Below, piece by piece: positions 5,313 through 6,427 of a stretch of DNA of 6,427 nt. The notes under the pieces are model-generated. The model had not been told where the DNA came from. It was given only the letters and a program-made list of their open reading frames with translations, and searched no databases. Source of the stretch: Oxalobacteraceae bacterium UBA5157 (GTDB lineage Bacteria; Pseudomonadota; Gammaproteobacteria; Burkholderiales; Burkholderiaceae_D); NCBI GenBank assembly GCA_002415335.1, contig DHXL01000244.1, positions 5,449-11,875 on the forward strand. Reading direction: 5' to 3'. Made by a program: the position numbers and the translations under genes. The first letter of the stretch is position 1; each line of letters opens with the position of its first letter.

Positions 5313-6427
5313 ATGCAAACCTACCGCAGCGAGGTGCTCATAGTGGGAGGCGGCATCGCGGGAATCGCCACGGCGCTCGATCTGCTGGACAGCGGCAAAT
5401 CGGTCGTGCTGCTCGATCGCGACGAGGACGCGCTATTCGGCGGACTGGCGCGCGAGAGTTTCGGCGGCATGTTCTTTGTCGATTCGCCGGAGCAGCGCCG
5501 CCAGGGCATGCGCGATTCGACGGAACTGGCGCTGCGCGACTGGTGCAGCTTTGCCGAATTCGGCCCGGACGACGATCTGCCCAGAGCCTGGGCCGAGGCC
5601 TATGTGCATCGCTGCACGCCGGACGTGTATCGCTGGGTGCGCAAGGCGGGCGTGCGTTTCATGCCGGTCATCAACTGGGTCGAGCGCGGGGAATTCCGGC
5701 CCGGGAATTCCCTGCCGCGTTTTCACATGGTCTGGGGCACCGGCAAGGAGTTGACCGAACGCTTGATTGCGGCACTGCACCATCACGCGAACGCGGGCCG
5801 GCTGACGTTGCGGTTCGGACAAAGGGTCGAGCATCTGCTGTTGCAAAACGGCGAGGTATGCGGCGCCCAAGGAGTCGAGGAGCAAACCGGCATGCCGTTC
5901 GAGGCCCGCGCGGAACAGGTTGTGGTAGCGACCGGCGGCATCAACGGCAATCTGGACCTGGTGCGGCGTCATTGGCATGCCGATTGGAACAAGCCGCCGA
6001 CCGATTTGCTGAATGGTTCGCACCGCTATGCCGACGGCACGATGCATCGGGCGGTGGCCGATGCCGGCGGCAACCTGACTCATCTCGACAAGATGTGGAA
6101 TTACGCCGCCGGCGTCCATCATCCGCGTCCGCGCAAGCCGCAGCATGGCTTGTCGCTGGTGCCGCCGCGCTCGGCCTTGTGGCTGAACTGGCGCGGCGAA
6201 CGCATGGGCCCGCAACCGCTGGTCTCTGGTTTCGACACGCGGCGCCTGGTGACCGACATTTGCGCGCAGGAGAAGCCGTATTCCTGGCAGGTGCTCAACC
6301 GGCGCATCGCATTGAAGGAACTGGCGGTATCGGGTGCGGAATTCAATCCGTCGATCCGCGACAAAAAGATATTCGCGTTCCTGCGCGACATCTTGTTCGG
6401 CAACCGTTGGCTGGTCGATGAATTGAC
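5313..6427 (+). CDS. FAD-binding dehydrogenase, KstD/fumarate-reductase-like flavoprotein (3' end beyond window)
   Basis: The frame starts at the ATG at 5313 and stays open for 371 codons to the right edge; family members are about 550 residues, so roughly a third is missing. The N-terminus is a Rossmann FAD-binding fold: strand SEVLIVGGGIAGIATAL with GGGIAG at 12-17, and acidic D35 closing the second strand (VVLLDRD). FGGLARESFGG follows at 42-52, then SPEQRRQGMRDSTELALRDW (58-77), GNSLPRFHMVWGTG (131-144) and a second FAD-contact motif VVVATGGINGN (203-213). These match, from memory, the family annotated as putative FAD-binding dehydrogenase, related to 3-ketosteroid delta1-dehydrogenase and the fumarate reductase flavoprotein. 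Members desaturate or oxidise ketonic or cyclic substrates; the substrate and electron acceptor here are unknown. No Tat or Sec signal is present, so it is likely cytosolic. It is divergent from the minus-strand araC, which may activate it. Confidence 0.9.
   Translation, partial: MQTYRSEVLIVGGGIAGIATALDLLDSGKSVVLLDRDEDALFGGLARESFGGMFFVDSPEQRRQGMRDSTELALRDWCSFAEFGPDDDLPRAWAEAYVHRCTPDVYRWVRKAGVRFMPVINWVERGEFRPGNSLPRFHMVWGTGKELTERLIAALHHHANAGRLTLRFGQRVEHLLLQNGEVCGAQGVEEQTGMPFEARAEQVVVATGGINGNLDLVRRHWHADWNKPPTDLLNGSHRYADGTMHRAVADAGGNLTHLDKMWNYAAGVHHPRPRKPQHGLSLVPPRSALWLNWRGERMGPQPLVSGFDTRRLVTDICAQEKPYSWQVLNRRIALKELAVSGAEFNPSIRDKKIFAFLRDILFGNRWLVDEL

Noticed and set aside
5690..5711. Two GGAATTCC palindromes 14 bp apart
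   Set aside because: They fall inside conserved coding sequence of the dehydrogenase (GEFRPGNS), where the codons explain them.
5433..6215. Long open frame of 260 codons on the minus strand
   Set aside because: It lies fully antisense to the FAD-binding dehydrogenase, which has clear Rossmann motifs. The minus-strand product is rich in R, A, H and Q with no recognisable domain, as expected of a GC-rich shadow frame.

Overview
The window looks like chromosomal DNA from a GC-rich Gram-negative proteobacterium. An outer-membrane TonB-dependent receptor requires an outer membrane. The codon use (G/C third positions) and the mix of AraC regulators, a small aromatic-ketone type cupin and a KstD-like flavoprotein suggest a betaproteobacterium such as a Burkholderiales member, but the taxon is an inference. 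Base composition looks even throughout. I see no tRNA, rRNA, insertion sequence, CRISPR array or phage gene.

Layout from left to right. (1) A possible tail of an upstream plus-strand gene (to 102) contains a perfect 11-bp inverted repeat. (2) A 159-residue single-domain cupin (140-619) resembles 2,4'-dihydroxyacetophenone dioxygenase and is followed by a strong GC hairpin. (3) A 322-residue AraC-family regulator (866-1834) has an FeaR-like N-terminal domain. (4) A 697-residue TonB-dependent receptor (2031-4124) is closely similar to E. coli YncD, now called PqqU, the outer-membrane importer of the cofactor pyrroloquinoline quinone (PQQ). (5) A second AraC-family regulator of a different subfamily (arabinose-binding-like/OruR type) lies on the minus strand (4132-5196), tail-to-tail with the receptor. 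(6) Divergent from it, across a 116-bp gap, is a KstD-like FAD-binding dehydrogenase (5313 to beyond the right edge), cut off by the window.

How the genes may work together. The right-hand pair (minus-strand AraC and FAD dehydrogenase) has the classic divergent regulator-target layout. The left-hand AraC sits between the cupin and the receptor and could control either or both. The enzymes point to oxidative catabolism of an aromatic, ketonic or steroid-like substrate. The receptor would supply PQQ to a quinoprotein dehydrogenase that is not encoded here. No single undescribed system is evident. The most interesting point is a PqqU-like receptor placed among catabolic genes and two unrelated AraC regulators.
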